This document shows positions 27,389-35,216 of a stretch of 48,431 nt of DNA, piece by piece (position 1 is the stretch's first letter; every line of letters begins with the position of its first letter). Made by a program: the position numbers and the translations under genes. Location of the stretch: positions 1 to 48,431 of the forward strand of contig CBFIHE010000017.1 in NCBI GenBank assembly GCA_965662345.1. The letters run 5' to 3'. The notes beneath the pieces were generated by a model, which saw only the letters and a list, made by a program, of their open reading frames with translations, was not told where the DNA came from and ran no database searches. The DNA comes from UBA6049 sp965662345. GTDB taxonomy: Bacteria > Bacteroidota > Bacteroidia > Flavobacteriales_G > Salibacteraceae.

Positions 27389-27997
27389 TTAATCTAGCGC
27401 TATAATTAGCCCTCCTGTTACATCTCCAGAGACAAATAGAGAAGAAGAACCTACAGAAGTTCCACATCCACCTCCTCCACAAGATATGCCTATGCCAGCT
27501 CCCCACAATGGGGCTAATAACCTGGATTGGATTCTGATTCCTATTCTATCACTAAAAAAGTATTTAAAACCCAATCCTGCAGAAAAGGCAAAGGCTGAAA
27601 AGTCATCATGAAGGTTGTCTACTGAGTTGTACCATGCTCCACCTAAAGATAATGTGCCAAAAGGTCTAAAGGCTTCTCCGTAGTTCAATTCTTTTACGGT
27701 ACCAATAAAAAAATAGCTCACGTCTGTTCTGCCTAAAGATTCGTCTGGCGCATTTCTTAATTCATGGTCCATGGTTGTTTGCATACCCGTGTAGGAAATT
27801 TCTACACTTACCACATCATTGAGCCTGTAGCTTAACCCAGCCATCCAGTCGGCATCATTTCTTAATTTAAGTTGACCTTGAGTAGTATTTAGTGAGCCAC
27901 CAAAATTGAAACCTCCCATTCCAGTGAGCTCAACTTGAGCAAAGCTGATGGAAGAAATAAGAAAGAGGACTCCTATAAGCGAAATGTTCCTTTTCAT
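27389..27997 (-). CDS. Outer-membrane beta-barrel protein
   Basis: A 202-residue protein from the ATG starting MKRNISLIGVLFLISS, a signal peptide ending SFAQ. Alternating hydrophobic strands and turns (GMGGFNFGG, SYRLNDVVSVEISYTG, FGTLSLGGAWY, GLGFKYFFSDRIGIRIQSR) fit an eight-stranded OmpA/OmpW-like barrel. Near the end is an odd Cys/Gly cluster (GISCGGGGCGTS) that may be a disulfide loop. It precedes the histidine kinase remnant by 1 nt. TAAGTTTA lies 12 nt before the ATG as a near-match -7 box. Ligand or role is unknown. Confidence 0.78.
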   Translation of the reverse strand: MKRNISLIGVLFLISSISFAQVELTGMGGFNFGGSLNTTQGQLKLRNDADWMAGLSYRLNDVVSVEISYTGMQTTMDHELRNAPDESLGRTDVSYFFIGTVKELNYGEAFRPFGTLSLGGAWYNSVDNLHDDFSAFAFSAGLGFKYFFSDRIGIRIQSRLLAPLWGAGIGISCGGGGCGTSVGSSSLFVSGDVTGGLIIALD

Positions 27998-28054
27998 GCA
28001 CAATTGTTTTAAACTTAGGCACAATATGTTTTTGAATAGTCATAGGGTTCAACG

Positions 28055-28091
28055 AAAAAGGCCTGAACCGGGCAAGTGGTACAGGCCTTTT
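28055..28091 (-). terminator. Strong terminator of the beta-oxidation operon
   Basis: On the coding strand AAAAGGCCTG pairs with CAGGCCTTTT (10 bp), then one mismatch and ACC/GGT, around an 8-nt loop, followed by a T-run. It lies about 30 nt after the acyl-CoA dehydrogenase stop. The symmetrical A and T runs could let it also act on plus-strand transcripts. Confidence 0.88.
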
Positions 28092-28122
28092 GGTTTAGTC
28101 AGGCAAACTAAACAACAGAATA

Positions 28123-29916
28123 CTAGAACATGTATTTATTTTCTGCAATCAATGCCTCGGCTACATTTCTGCGTATTTGTTTGATATTGAATGGTTCCAC
28201 TTTGGTGAATCGCTTCATACCCATCATCATCATTTTTAGCTCATCGCCATCTGCAAAGCTCATGAGGGCTTCTCTACCGCAACGGTTAATCTTTTCTGAG
28301 GCATCAAACAAATAGGCTTGCGCCATGTCGCGCTTTAGCTCAAACTGTGCATCATTCATGTCTGCTAGTTTTTCCACGCGAAGCAAAACACTTTCTGCTA
28401 CGTACGTTTCAATGAGCATATCTGCAATGTTCATGAGAACTTCTTGCTCTTTGGCCAATTCCATCATTAACTTTTGGGCTGCAGAGCCTGCTACCATAAG
28501 CACAGCCTTTTTAAAGTTTTGGATGTATTTGTGGTGCACTTTAAAGAAATCTGTTTCTACATCGCCAAAATCAGGAATTCCCATAAGTTCTTCTGCCACA
28601 CTTTGTGCCGGCCCCATCAAATCTAACTTACCTTTCATGGCACTTCGCAGCATCATATCTACAGAGAGCATGCGGTTTATTTCATTGGTTCCCTCAAAAA
28701 TGCGGTTGATACGGCTATCGCGATAAGCACGTTCTACGGGAGATTCTGCGCTATATCCCATTCCGCCATAAATCTGAACGGCTTCGTCTGTGGCAAAATC
28801 CAGTACTTCTGAACCGTGAACTTTTAACATGGCACATTCTACGGCATATTCTTCAATCCCCTTAAGGGTAGCTTGAGACTTATCCATTCCCTCTGATGCC
28901 AAGAATTGAATTCGATCGTCAATATTCTGTGCCGCTCGGTAAGTTGCAGACTCACACGCAAATATTTTGATAGCAGATTTTGCAATCTTGTCTTTTATAG
29001 CACCGTACTTAGAAATTGGTCTGCCAAACTGCTTGCGCTCATTGGAGTAATTGATGGCATGAGATGCCGTTCCCTTGGCACCTCCAAGTACAGCAGCCGC
29101 CAACTTAATTCTACCGATGTTTAAGATATTTAGTGCAATCTTAAAACCTCCATTGCGCTCGCCCAATAGGTTGTCTACAGATACTTTTACATCATTGAAG
29201 AATACTTGACGGGTAGAAGAGCCCTTTATACCCATTTTCTTTTCTTCTGGATTTAAAGACACGCCTTCTGCATCTGCGTCTACAATGAATGCGCTCAAGT
29301 TTTCATCATCGTCAATTCGAGCAAATACCGTAAATACATTAGCAAAACCGCCATTGGTAATCCACATTTTTTGACCGTTGATAATGTAGTGCTTACCGTC
29401 ATCGGTTAATACCGCTTTGGTTTTTCCAGAGTTGGCGTCTGACCCTGATCCTGGTTCGGTTAAACAGTAAGCTCCTTTGTATTCTCCGCTTGCTAATTTG
29501 GGGATATACTTTGCTTTTTGCTCTTCTGTTCCATAGTAAAGAATAGGAAGCGTTCCAATACCTGTGTGTGCTGAAATGGCTACAGAGAATGAATGACCAG
29601 CACCTGTTTTTTCTGCGGCTAGCATGGAGGTTACAAAGTTCTTTCCGAACCCGCCAAATTCTTCAGGAACGGAAATGCCCAGTAGCCCCAGTTCACCAGC
29701 TTTGGTCATAATGTTGTTCATTAACCCGTCTTCTAACGCATCAATTCGATCTAGGTTAGGGGTAACCTCTTGGTCAACAAAGTCTGTACATGATTGACCA
29801 ATCATGCGTTGTTCTTCATCAAACTCTTCTGGTATGTAAATGTCTTTGGCATCGGTTTCTTTGATTAAAAACTCCCCGCCCATCAATGCTTTTTTCGTTG
29901 CTTCTTCTGTACTCAT
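28123..29916 (-). CDS. Acyl-CoA dehydrogenase
   Basis: FAD-dependent enzyme for the first step of beta-oxidation, 597 residues. This is the long Bacteroidetes form, with about 200 extra helical residues after the usual 380-residue core. The core shows AYCLTEPGSGSDA, WITNGGFA, the ARKQFGRPI-like ERKQFGRPIS, YGGMGYSAESPVERAYRD and FEGTNEINR, with the active-site base expected near the IFEGTNEI segment. It is the last gene of the beta-oxidation operon, 16 nt after thiolase, and is followed by a strong terminator. It likely donates electrons to an electron transfer flavoprotein not in this window. Confidence 0.93.
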   Translation of the reverse strand: MSTEEATKKALMGGEFLIKETDAKDIYIPEEFDEEQRMIGQSCTDFVDQEVTPNLDRIDALEDGLMNNIMTKAGELGLLGISVPEEFGGFGKNFVTSMLAAEKTGAGHSFSVAISAHTGIGTLPILYYGTEEQKAKYIPKLASGEYKGAYCLTEPGSGSDANSGKTKAVLTDDGKHYIINGQKMWITNGGFANVFTVFARIDDDENLSAFIVDADAEGVSLNPEEKKMGIKGSSTRQVFFNDVKVSVDNLLGERNGGFKIALNILNIGRIKLAAAVLGGAKGTASHAINYSNERKQFGRPISKYGAIKDKIAKSAIKIFACESATYRAAQNIDDRIQFLASEGMDKSQATLKGIEEYAVECAMLKVHGSEVLDFATDEAVQIYGGMGYSAESPVERAYRDSRINRIFEGTNEINRMLSVDMMLRSAMKGKLDLMGPAQSVAEELMGIPDFGDVETDFFKVHHKYIQNFKKAVLMVAGSAAQKLMMELAKEQEVLMNIADMLIETYVAESVLLRVEKLADMNDAQFELKRDMAQAYLFDASEKINRCGREALMSFADGDELKMMMMGMKRFTKVEPFNIKQIRRNVAEALIAENKYMF

Positions 29917-29932
29917 GATTCAGTTCAATTAA

Positions 29933-31108
29933 TTAGTTCAATAATTCAAATACACCTGCTGCTCCTTGTCCCGTTCCCACACACATGGTAACTATACCGT
30001 GTTTCAATTTTCTTCTACGCATTTCATCAAAGAGCTGCACGCTCAGTTTGGCTCCAGTACAACCAAGCGGGTGGCCCAAGGCTATTGCGCCACCGTTTAC
30101 GTTAACGATATCGGGATTGAGTCCTAGCTCGCGCACAACCGCTAAAGATTGTGACGCAAAGGCTTCATTCAATTCGTATAGTTCAATATCGCTCTGCGAT
30201 AAACCAGCCATTTCAATGGCTTTTGGAATGGCTTTTACTGGACCAATACCCATAATGCGTGGCTCAACACCAACGGTTGCGTAAGATTTTAATTGAGCAA
30301 TAGGAGTGAGGCCCAGTTCATTCACCATTTTTTCACTCATTACTACTGCAAATGCAGCTCCGTCTGAGGTTTGAGAAGCGTTTCCTGCAGTAACCGACCC
30401 TTTGGCATCAAAAACGGGGCGTAGTTTTCCTAGCTTTTCGATGTTGGTATCTTTTCTAGCACCTTCATCTGTATCTACGGTGTAGGTGCGAGTTTCGCGC
30501 TTGCCATCTTTGAGAAATACTTCTTCCACTTCAACTGGTACAATACCAGATTTGAAGTAGCCGTTTTCAATCGCATTTATGGCTTTTTGATGGGAGTTAA
30601 ATGCAAACTCATCTTGGTCTTGGCGAGACACCTTAAAGTCTTGAGCAACTGCTTCTGCTGTTAATCCCATTCCCCAGTACCAATCTGGAGTGTGCTTTGC
30701 AACCTCAGCATTTGGAACCAATCGCCATCCGCCAAAAGGTATTGGAGACATGGTTTCAACACCTCCTGCTACTATACAATCGGCTATACCCGCATGAATT
30801 TTTGCCGCTGCAATGGCAATGGTCTCCAAGCCTGAAGAACAATAGCGATTCACCGTCATGCCTGGAACTTTATCCGTATCCAAGCTCATCAATGAAATCA
30901 TTCTACCTATGTTCAAGCCTTGTTCCGCCTCTGGAGTGGCATTACCCACGATAACGTCATCAATGCGTTCTTTATCTAGGTTAGGCACATCTTGGAGCAT
31001 GCCCTTGATTACCGTTGCGGCCAAATCATCTGGTCTCATAAAGCGGAATAACCCTCTGGGTGCTTTACCCACTGCTGATCTTTTAGCTGCTACTATATAT
31101 GCGTCCAT
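29933..31108 (-). CDS. fadA: Acetyl-CoA C-acyltransferase (thiolase)
   Basis: A 391-residue degradative thiolase that cleaves 3-ketoacyl-CoA in the last step of beta-oxidation. The catalytic set is complete: nucleophile Cys90 (NRYCSSGLE), His346 (GHPLGCTG) and Cys376 (CVGTGQGA). Its ATG follows the left heptad repeat array directly, with 5 nt between them. In the usual Bacteroidetes arrangement it would follow the hydroxyacyl-CoA dehydrogenase gene; here a four-helix-bundle gene intervenes. Confidence 0.94.
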   Translation of the reverse strand: MDAYIVAAKRSAVGKAPRGLFRFMRPDDLAATVIKGMLQDVPNLDKERIDDVIVGNATPEAEQGLNIGRMISLMSLDTDKVPGMTVNRYCSSGLETIAIAAAKIHAGIADCIVAGGVETMSPIPFGGWRLVPNAEVAKHTPDWYWGMGLTAEAVAQDFKVSRQDQDEFAFNSHQKAINAIENGYFKSGIVPVEVEEVFLKDGKRETRTYTVDTDEGARKDTNIEKLGKLRPVFDAKGSVTAGNASQTSDGAAFAVVMSEKMVNELGLTPIAQLKSYATVGVEPRIMGIGPVKAIPKAIEMAGLSQSDIELYELNEAFASQSLAVVRELGLNPDIVNVNGGAIALGHPLGCTGAKLSVQLFDEMRRRKLKHGIVTMCVGTGQGAAGVFELLN

Positions 31109-31113
31109 TTTTT

Positions 31114-31148
31114 CTAGTTTTTAGTCTTTAGTTTTGAGTTTTTAGTGG
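31114..31148 (-). repeat. Heptanucleotide array, left flank of the four-helix-bundle gene
   Basis: Five contiguous 7-nt units on the minus strand (CCACTAA, AAACTCA, AAACTAA, AGACTAA, AAACTAG). The consensus is close to AAACTAA. The first unit contains the stop codon of the four-helix-bundle gene and the array ends 5 nt before the thiolase ATG. Confidence 0.8.
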
Positions 31149-31546
31149 TTTTCGGAATCTGATAGATAAATTTCCTCAGACTCTTTGACATCCGAAGATT
31201 CTGCTACCCTGCGCAGTAACACGGATATCATTTTTGATATCTGAATCATTTCATCTTCCAATTCGGAGAAAATGTCATTTGGTAAAAAGTTGAGTCTATT
31301 CGCTAATTCTAGTTGTGTATGTGCTTCATTGAGAGAACCTCTGCTTATATTCAAAAAATGAACAAATTGCTTTGAGGAGTTTCTGCCCGCCCCTTCAGCA
31401 ATGTTTGAAGGAACAGAAACCATACTTCTCCTAAGTTGAGCAACAAGGCCAAACTTTTCCTCATCAGGAAAAGAGGCTGTGACTTTATAAACCCGTTCTG
31501 TGAGGTTCATTGCCCTTTGCCAAACTTTTAGATCTCTGTAGTTCAT
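31142..31546 (-). CDS. Four-helix-bundle protein (S23/23S rRNA-intervening-sequence family)
   Basis: A 134-residue protein opening MNYRDLKVWQRAM, the standard start of the family, then FPDEEKFGLVAQLRRS, VPSNIAEGAGR, and LNEAHTQLELANRL. Four amphipathic helices are expected, forming a pentamer in characterised relatives. Relatives include proteins encoded in 23S rRNA intervening sequences and the Avd accessory protein of diversity-generating retroelements; the function of free-standing copies is unknown. It is inserted between two beta-oxidation genes, with heptad repeat arrays on both sides. No reverse transcriptase or variable repeat is in the window. Confidence 0.92.
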   Translation of the reverse strand: MNYRDLKVWQRAMNLTERVYKVTASFPDEEKFGLVAQLRRSMVSVPSNIAEGAGRNSSKQFVHFLNISRGSLNEAHTQLELANRLNFLPNDIFSELEDEMIQISKMISVLLRRVAESSDVKESEEIYLSDSENH

Positions 31547-31576
31547 TTTACTTTGAATATGATTTTATCGCTCAAT

Positions 31577-31618
31577 CAACTAACAACTAACAACTAACGA
31601 CTTCCAACTAACATCTAA
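31577..31618 (+). repeat. Heptanucleotide array, right flank of the four-helix-bundle gene
   Basis: Six contiguous 7-nt units on the plus strand (CAACTAA three times, CGACTTC, CAACTAA, CATCTAA). The last unit contains the complement of the TAG stop of the upstream dehydrogenase gene. Relative to the left array the units are inverted. Confidence 0.85.
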
Positions 31619-33999
31619 TTCCTCAACACCTTACCGGTAGTCAAGATGCTTTGTATGCGCTCCAAGGTTTTGCGTTTGGTACATAGTTCTAAGAAGGCTT
31701 TGCGCTCCAAGTCTAAGAGGTATTGCTCGTCTACTTCTGTGATTTCACTCAAGTCTCCGCCACACAGAACATAACCGAGTTTCTCTGAAATATGCTGATC
31801 GTGTTCAGAAATATAATTCCCAGATTTCATGCTGTTTGCACCTACGTAAACGATACCCAATCCTTCTTTACCTAGCACTTTAATGTCTTTGCGCTTCATT
31901 GGTTTGGTGTAGCCTTTATCGTGCAGATTCAGTGCGGCACGCTTGGCGTAAGCCAATTGGTGCTCTCTACTCACAATGACTTCGTCAATTCCTTTTCTGA
32001 GGTATCCGAGTTCAAATGCCTCATATGCTGAGGTAGATACTTTTGCTTGACCCACCGTTAAGAAGCGATTTCTTAGCTGATTAGTGCGCATGTCTCCTTC
32101 ATTCAGATCATCGCTAAAGCGCAGAGCGAACTCTTTGGTTCCGCCACCACCGGGAATGAGTCCAACACCAAACTCTACAAGTCCCATGTAGGTTTCAGCA
32201 TGAGCTACCACCTTATCTGCATGCATGCTCATTTCACAGGCACCACCCAAGGCCATGTTGTGCGGAGCAACCACAACTGGAATATCTGAGTAGCGAACCC
32301 GCATCATGGTATTTTGGAAACTGCGAATGGCAAAATCCAATTCATCCCACTCTTGTTCAACTGCAAACATGAAGATCATGCCCACATTGGCTCCTGCAGA
32401 GAAATTATCTCCAGTATTGGATATAACCAACCCTTTGTATTCTGCCTCTGCTAGATCTATGGCTTTATTTATTCCTTGAATAACCTCTCCACCAATGGTA
32501 TTCATTTTGGTGTGAAACTCTAGGTTGATGATTCCATCACCCAAGTCTACAATGGTAGTTCCGCTATTTTTCCAAAGCACATTGGTTTCACGAAGCACAT
32601 CTAAACTGATGATTTCTTCTTGACCAGGAATGGCTTTATAGCTTTTAGACGAGATGTCGTAATACTTACGTGTACCATTCTCAACCGTGTAGAATGATGT
32701 TGCTCCCTGGGCTTGCATGTCGTAAACCCATTGGGCAGGCGACTTTCCTGCCGCCTCCATTGCTTTAAGGGCATTGTCAAAGCCAATGGCATCCCAAGCT
32801 TCAAACGGACCTTGCTGCCATCCAAAACCTGCTCTCAACGCATCGTCTACTTTATAAATTTCATCGGCAATTTCAGGAATTCGATTGCTTACGTATTGAA
32901 ACAAACCGATAAACGATGCTCTGTAAAATTCTCCTGCTTTGTCTTTGCCATTAAACAATACAGGCATGCGGTCTGCCAGGTTATCTATAGACTTGGTAGC
33001 TTCTAGTGTAGCGAATTTGGCCTTCTTTTTTGGACCGTATTCTAAGGTATTTAAGTTCAACGATAAGATTTGGCTTTTGCCGTCATCGCCTTTTACTTTT
33101 TTGTAGAAACCTTGTTTGGTTTTGCTTCCTAGCCAATTGTTGTCTACCATTTTACTGATGTAATCTGGTAGAGAGAAGAGGTCGTTTGCCTCATCGTTTG
33201 GTGTATTGTCTTTGAGTCCGTTAGCCACTAACACCAAGGTGTCTAACCCAACAACATCTGCTGTGCGGAATGTTGCCGACTTAGGTCTGCCCAAAACAGG
33301 TCCGGTGAGCTTATCCACTTCGTCTATGGTTAATCCCATTTCAGTTACTTGATGGAACAGCGCCATGATGCTGTATACACCTATGCGGTTGGCAATAAAA
33401 GCAGGAGTGTCTTTGGCAAGTACCGTGGTTTTACCCAAGAACTTTTTACCATAGTCCATGAGGAAATCTGTTACTGCTGGGTCGGTTTCTGGAGTAGGGA
33501 TGATTTCCAATAACTTCAAGTAACGAGGCGGATTAAAGAAGTGTGTGCCGCAGAAATTTTTTTTAAAGTCATCGCTTCTGCCTTCTAGCATCATGTGAAT
33601 TGGAATTCCAGATGTATTAGAGGTAATAAGCGTTCCTGGCTTACGGTATTTTTCAACGTTATCAAAAACTTGCTTTTTAATATCTAAACGCTCTATAACA
33701 ACCTCTATAACCCAATCACAATCACTAATTTGATTTAGATTATCATCTAGGTTACCCGTAGTGATTCTCTTCGCAAAAGCTTTGTTGTAAATAGGTGAGG
33801 GGTTGCTTTTGAGGGTAGATTGCAACGCTCCATTTACAATAGCATTTCGCTCTTTGAGGTTGTTACTTTCTTTTGTCTCTTTAGGTACAATATCTAATAG
33901 GAGTACTTCACAACCAATGTTGGCGAAGTGGCAAGCGATGCGTGAGCCCATTACCCCTGAGCCTAAAACAGCTACTTTGTTGATTGTTCTTCTAGACAT
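31615..33999 (-). CDS. 3-hydroxyacyl-CoA dehydrogenase / enoyl-CoA hydratase, FadN-type
   Basis: A 794-residue bifunctional beta-oxidation enzyme. The N-terminal NAD-binding Rossmann fold (KVAVLGSGVMGSRIA, residues 8-22) and the HAD core (FCGTHFFNPPRYLKLLE, ANRIGVYSI) come first. The enoyl-CoA hydratase domain is C-terminal (GDNFSAGANVGMIF, ALGGACEMSMHAD, FGVGLIPGGGGT). This HAD-before-ECH order and length match Bacillus FadN rather than E. coli FadB. It begins 4 nt after the MarR stop and is the first enzyme gene of the operon. Confidence 0.92.
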   Translation of the reverse strand: MSRRTINKVAVLGSGVMGSRIACHFANIGCEVLLLDIVPKETKESNNLKERNAIVNGALQSTLKSNPSPIYNKAFAKRITTGNLDDNLNQISDCDWVIEVVIERLDIKKQVFDNVEKYRKPGTLITSNTSGIPIHMMLEGRSDDFKKNFCGTHFFNPPRYLKLLEIIPTPETDPAVTDFLMDYGKKFLGKTTVLAKDTPAFIANRIGVYSIMALFHQVTEMGLTIDEVDKLTGPVLGRPKSATFRTADVVGLDTLVLVANGLKDNTPNDEANDLFSLPDYISKMVDNNWLGSKTKQGFYKKVKGDDGKSQILSLNLNTLEYGPKKKAKFATLEATKSIDNLADRMPVLFNGKDKAGEFYRASFIGLFQYVSNRIPEIADEIYKVDDALRAGFGWQQGPFEAWDAIGFDNALKAMEAAGKSPAQWVYDMQAQGATSFYTVENGTRKYYDISSKSYKAIPGQEEIISLDVLRETNVLWKNSGTTIVDLGDGIINLEFHTKMNTIGGEVIQGINKAIDLAEAEYKGLVISNTGDNFSAGANVGMIFMFAVEQEWDELDFAIRSFQNTMMRVRYSDIPVVVAPHNMALGGACEMSMHADKVVAHAETYMGLVEFGVGLIPGGGGTKEFALRFSDDLNEGDMRTNQLRNRFLTVGQAKVSTSAYEAFELGYLRKGIDEVIVSREHQLAYAKRAALNLHDKGYTKPMKRKDIKVLGKEGLGIVYVGANSMKSGNYISEHDQHISEKLGYVLCGGDLSEITEVDEQYLLDLERKAFLELCTKRKTLERIQSILTTGKVLRN

Positions 34000-34003
34000 G
34001 CTT

Positions 34004-34468
34004 TTATGTTGTTTTTGATAAGATTTGGTTTGAATGGAATTGATCTGTGTCTTCCAATGTTTTATTGATTTTCTGCATTACATTAAAGAAAGTGCTTAGC
34101 TCTTCTTCTGTTAATGATCCCTTTACCGCTTCATTAAATGCAATAACGGTATGTTTACTAATCTCTCTACTTTCTACACCAAAAGGAGTAAGGAAAATAC
34201 GCACCATACGTTTGTCGTTTGCATCGGGTTTACGCTCAATTAACCCCATGTCTTCCATGGTTTTTAGCGTGCGCGTTAAACTACGCGATTCCATACCCAT
34301 TAGCGGTCCTAGCTTTGTAGATGGTGTGCCGTTTTTACGATCTATATTGAGCAAACAATAGCCTATAGACATAGTAATGCCGTGCTTTCCTGCCATTATA
34401 TTATACAAACGCGAGATACGGTGCCATGCCCAGCGTATAGGAAAATCTATGGTTTCTTCTGCTTTCAT
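34004..34468 (-). CDS. MarR-family transcriptional regulator
   Basis: A 154-residue winged-helix regulator from the ATG at 34468. The recognition region (PLMGMESRSLTRTLKTMEDMGLIERK) and wing (DKRMVRIFLT) are typical of MarR. It leads the beta-oxidation operon, 4 nt before the dehydrogenase gene, so it is probably the operon's fatty-acyl-CoA or fatty-acid responsive repressor. Two palindromic sites lie directly upstream, one inside its promoter spacer, which supports autorepression. An in-frame TTG three codons upstream lies in the -7 box and is not preferred. Confidence 0.9.
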   Translation of the reverse strand: MKAEETIDFPIRWAWHRISRLYNIMAGKHGITMSIGYCLLNIDRKNGTPSTKLGPLMGMESRSLTRTLKTMEDMGLIERKPDANDKRMVRIFLTPFGVESREISKHTVIAFNEAVKGSLTEEELSTFFNVMQKINKTLEDTDQFHSNQILSKTT

Positions 34469-34474
34469 ACCCTC

Positions 34475-34506
34475 CAAAAGTAGAAAAGGTATGCGTGCAT
34501 AACAAA
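34475..34506 (-). promoter_or_regulatory. Promoter of the MarR/beta-oxidation operon
   Basis: On the coding strand TTTG (34506-34503) and TACTTTTG (34482-34475) are 20 nt apart, a full match to the Bacteroidetes consensus. Only 6 nt separate the -7 box from the ATG, so the mRNA should start at or next to the start codon. Confidence 0.65.
34489..34503. promoter_or_regulatory. Probable MarR operator 1
   Basis: GTATGCGTGCATAAC, whose core TATGCGTGCATA is palindromic apart from the central base. It lies inside the -33/-7 spacer, where bound protein would block polymerase. It is the near-exact inverse of operator 2. Confidence 0.7.
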
Positions 34507-34521
34507 TTTTGAAACAAAAAA

Positions 34522-34536
34522 GTTATGCATGCATAC
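34522..34536. promoter_or_regulatory. Probable MarR operator 2
   Basis: GTTATGCATGCATAC; the core TATGCATGCATA is a perfect palindrome. Its reverse complement differs from operator 1 by one base. It lies just upstream of the -33 element. Centre-to-centre distance to operator 1 is 33 nt, about three helical turns, so two dimers would sit on the same face. Confidence 0.7.
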
Positions 34537-34812
34537 TAAATATAGAGCGAATGCCTGAGTAGTAGGTGGATTGAATAGGGAAGAGAACTTTAAAGTATCA
34601 AGTACAAAGTTTCAAGTGTTAAGATTACTGTAAGCCTATTCTCGATAAAGCGCTTCCACGTTGTTCTAGCGCCACTCGAATGGACGGCTTGGTTGATTGT
34701 ATGAAGTATTAAGATCATGCGATACAATCGCGCGGGAGTGGGGGATTGGAATCCTGAGGGAGGAGAGATGTTTTTAATAGTAATTTCCTCAGCCATTTAG
34801 ATGGAATAAGTT
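34537..34812. other. Non-coding stretch with an orphan heptad array
   Basis: No supported gene. It holds a 7-nt repeat array at 34593-34627, a further two units at 34704-34717 and an 8-bp inverted repeat (34695-34702 with 34722-34729). The G-rich segment at 34731-34770 has no clear identity. The promoter of the downstream lipoprotein gene should lie in its last 60 bases. Confidence 0.6.
34593..34627 (+). repeat. Orphan heptanucleotide array upstream of the MarR operon
   Basis: Five contiguous 7-nt units: AAGTATC, AAGTACA, AAGTTTC, AAGTGTT, AAGATTA. The consensus AAGTATC differs from that of the arrays around the four-helix-bundle gene, but the period and length are the same. Confidence 0.7.
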
Positions 34813-35127
34813 ATGGGAAGAAAGATTATATCAGTGATTCTTGGAGCACTATTAACTATGCTTTTTGTTGGATGCGAAAAAGAGGAGTGTGAAAAGAATG
34901 GCACTGGAAAAATCCAATTTACGAACGCGACACAAGGAGTTTGGGCTGATGATGCGATTCTGTCTCTAGATGAAGGTGAAAGGATATTAAAACCTGGTGA
35001 AACGCATGTGATTACAGCGCCAGTAGGAGACTATGGATATGTATCTTATCACTCAATGTTATTTTGGCCTACGGCTAAAAGCGTTTCGGTAAGAGAGTGC
35101 GATGTGGTTTACGTTACTAAATTTTAA
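34813..35127 (+). CDS. Small hypothetical lipoprotein
   Basis: A 104-residue protein with a lipobox signal (LTMLFVGC, Cys21), followed by a small beta-rich domain with further Cys residues at positions 25 and 96 that could pair. I do not recognise the family. It lies between the beta-oxidation regulatory region and the convergent RNA methyltransferase gene, with no obvious partner. A Met at codon 1 is preceded by no Shine-Dalgarno, as is usual here. Confidence 0.6.
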   Translation: MGRKIISVILGALLTMLFVGCEKEECEKNGTGKIQFTNATQGVWADDAILSLDEGERILKPGETHVITAPVGDYGYVSYHSMLFWPTAKSVSVRECDVVYVTKF

Positions 35128-35216
35128 TAGATAGTTTCTCTACTCTTGAAAGAAAGATAAAATAAGAACACAACATAGCTTTGGATGCAAATCTTAGCAA
35201 GATGCTATTAGCACAT

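Noticed and set aside
28325..28726. 133-codon ORF antisense to acyl-CoA dehydrogenase
   Set aside because: A Ser-rich shadow frame of a well-conserved gene.
31142..31546. Diversity-generating retroelement
   Set aside because: The four-helix protein resembles Avd, but there is no reverse transcriptase, template repeat or variable repeat in the window.
31114..31618. CRISPR or simple microsatellite reading of the heptad arrays
   Set aside because: Seven-nt units without spacers are not CRISPR. Imperfect units in phase on both sides of one gene and in inverted orientation are more ordered than random low-complexity sequence.
34590..34796. 68-codon minus-strand ORF upstream of MarR
   Set aside because: It reads through the heptad array and inverted repeat, and its translation has no family-like pattern.
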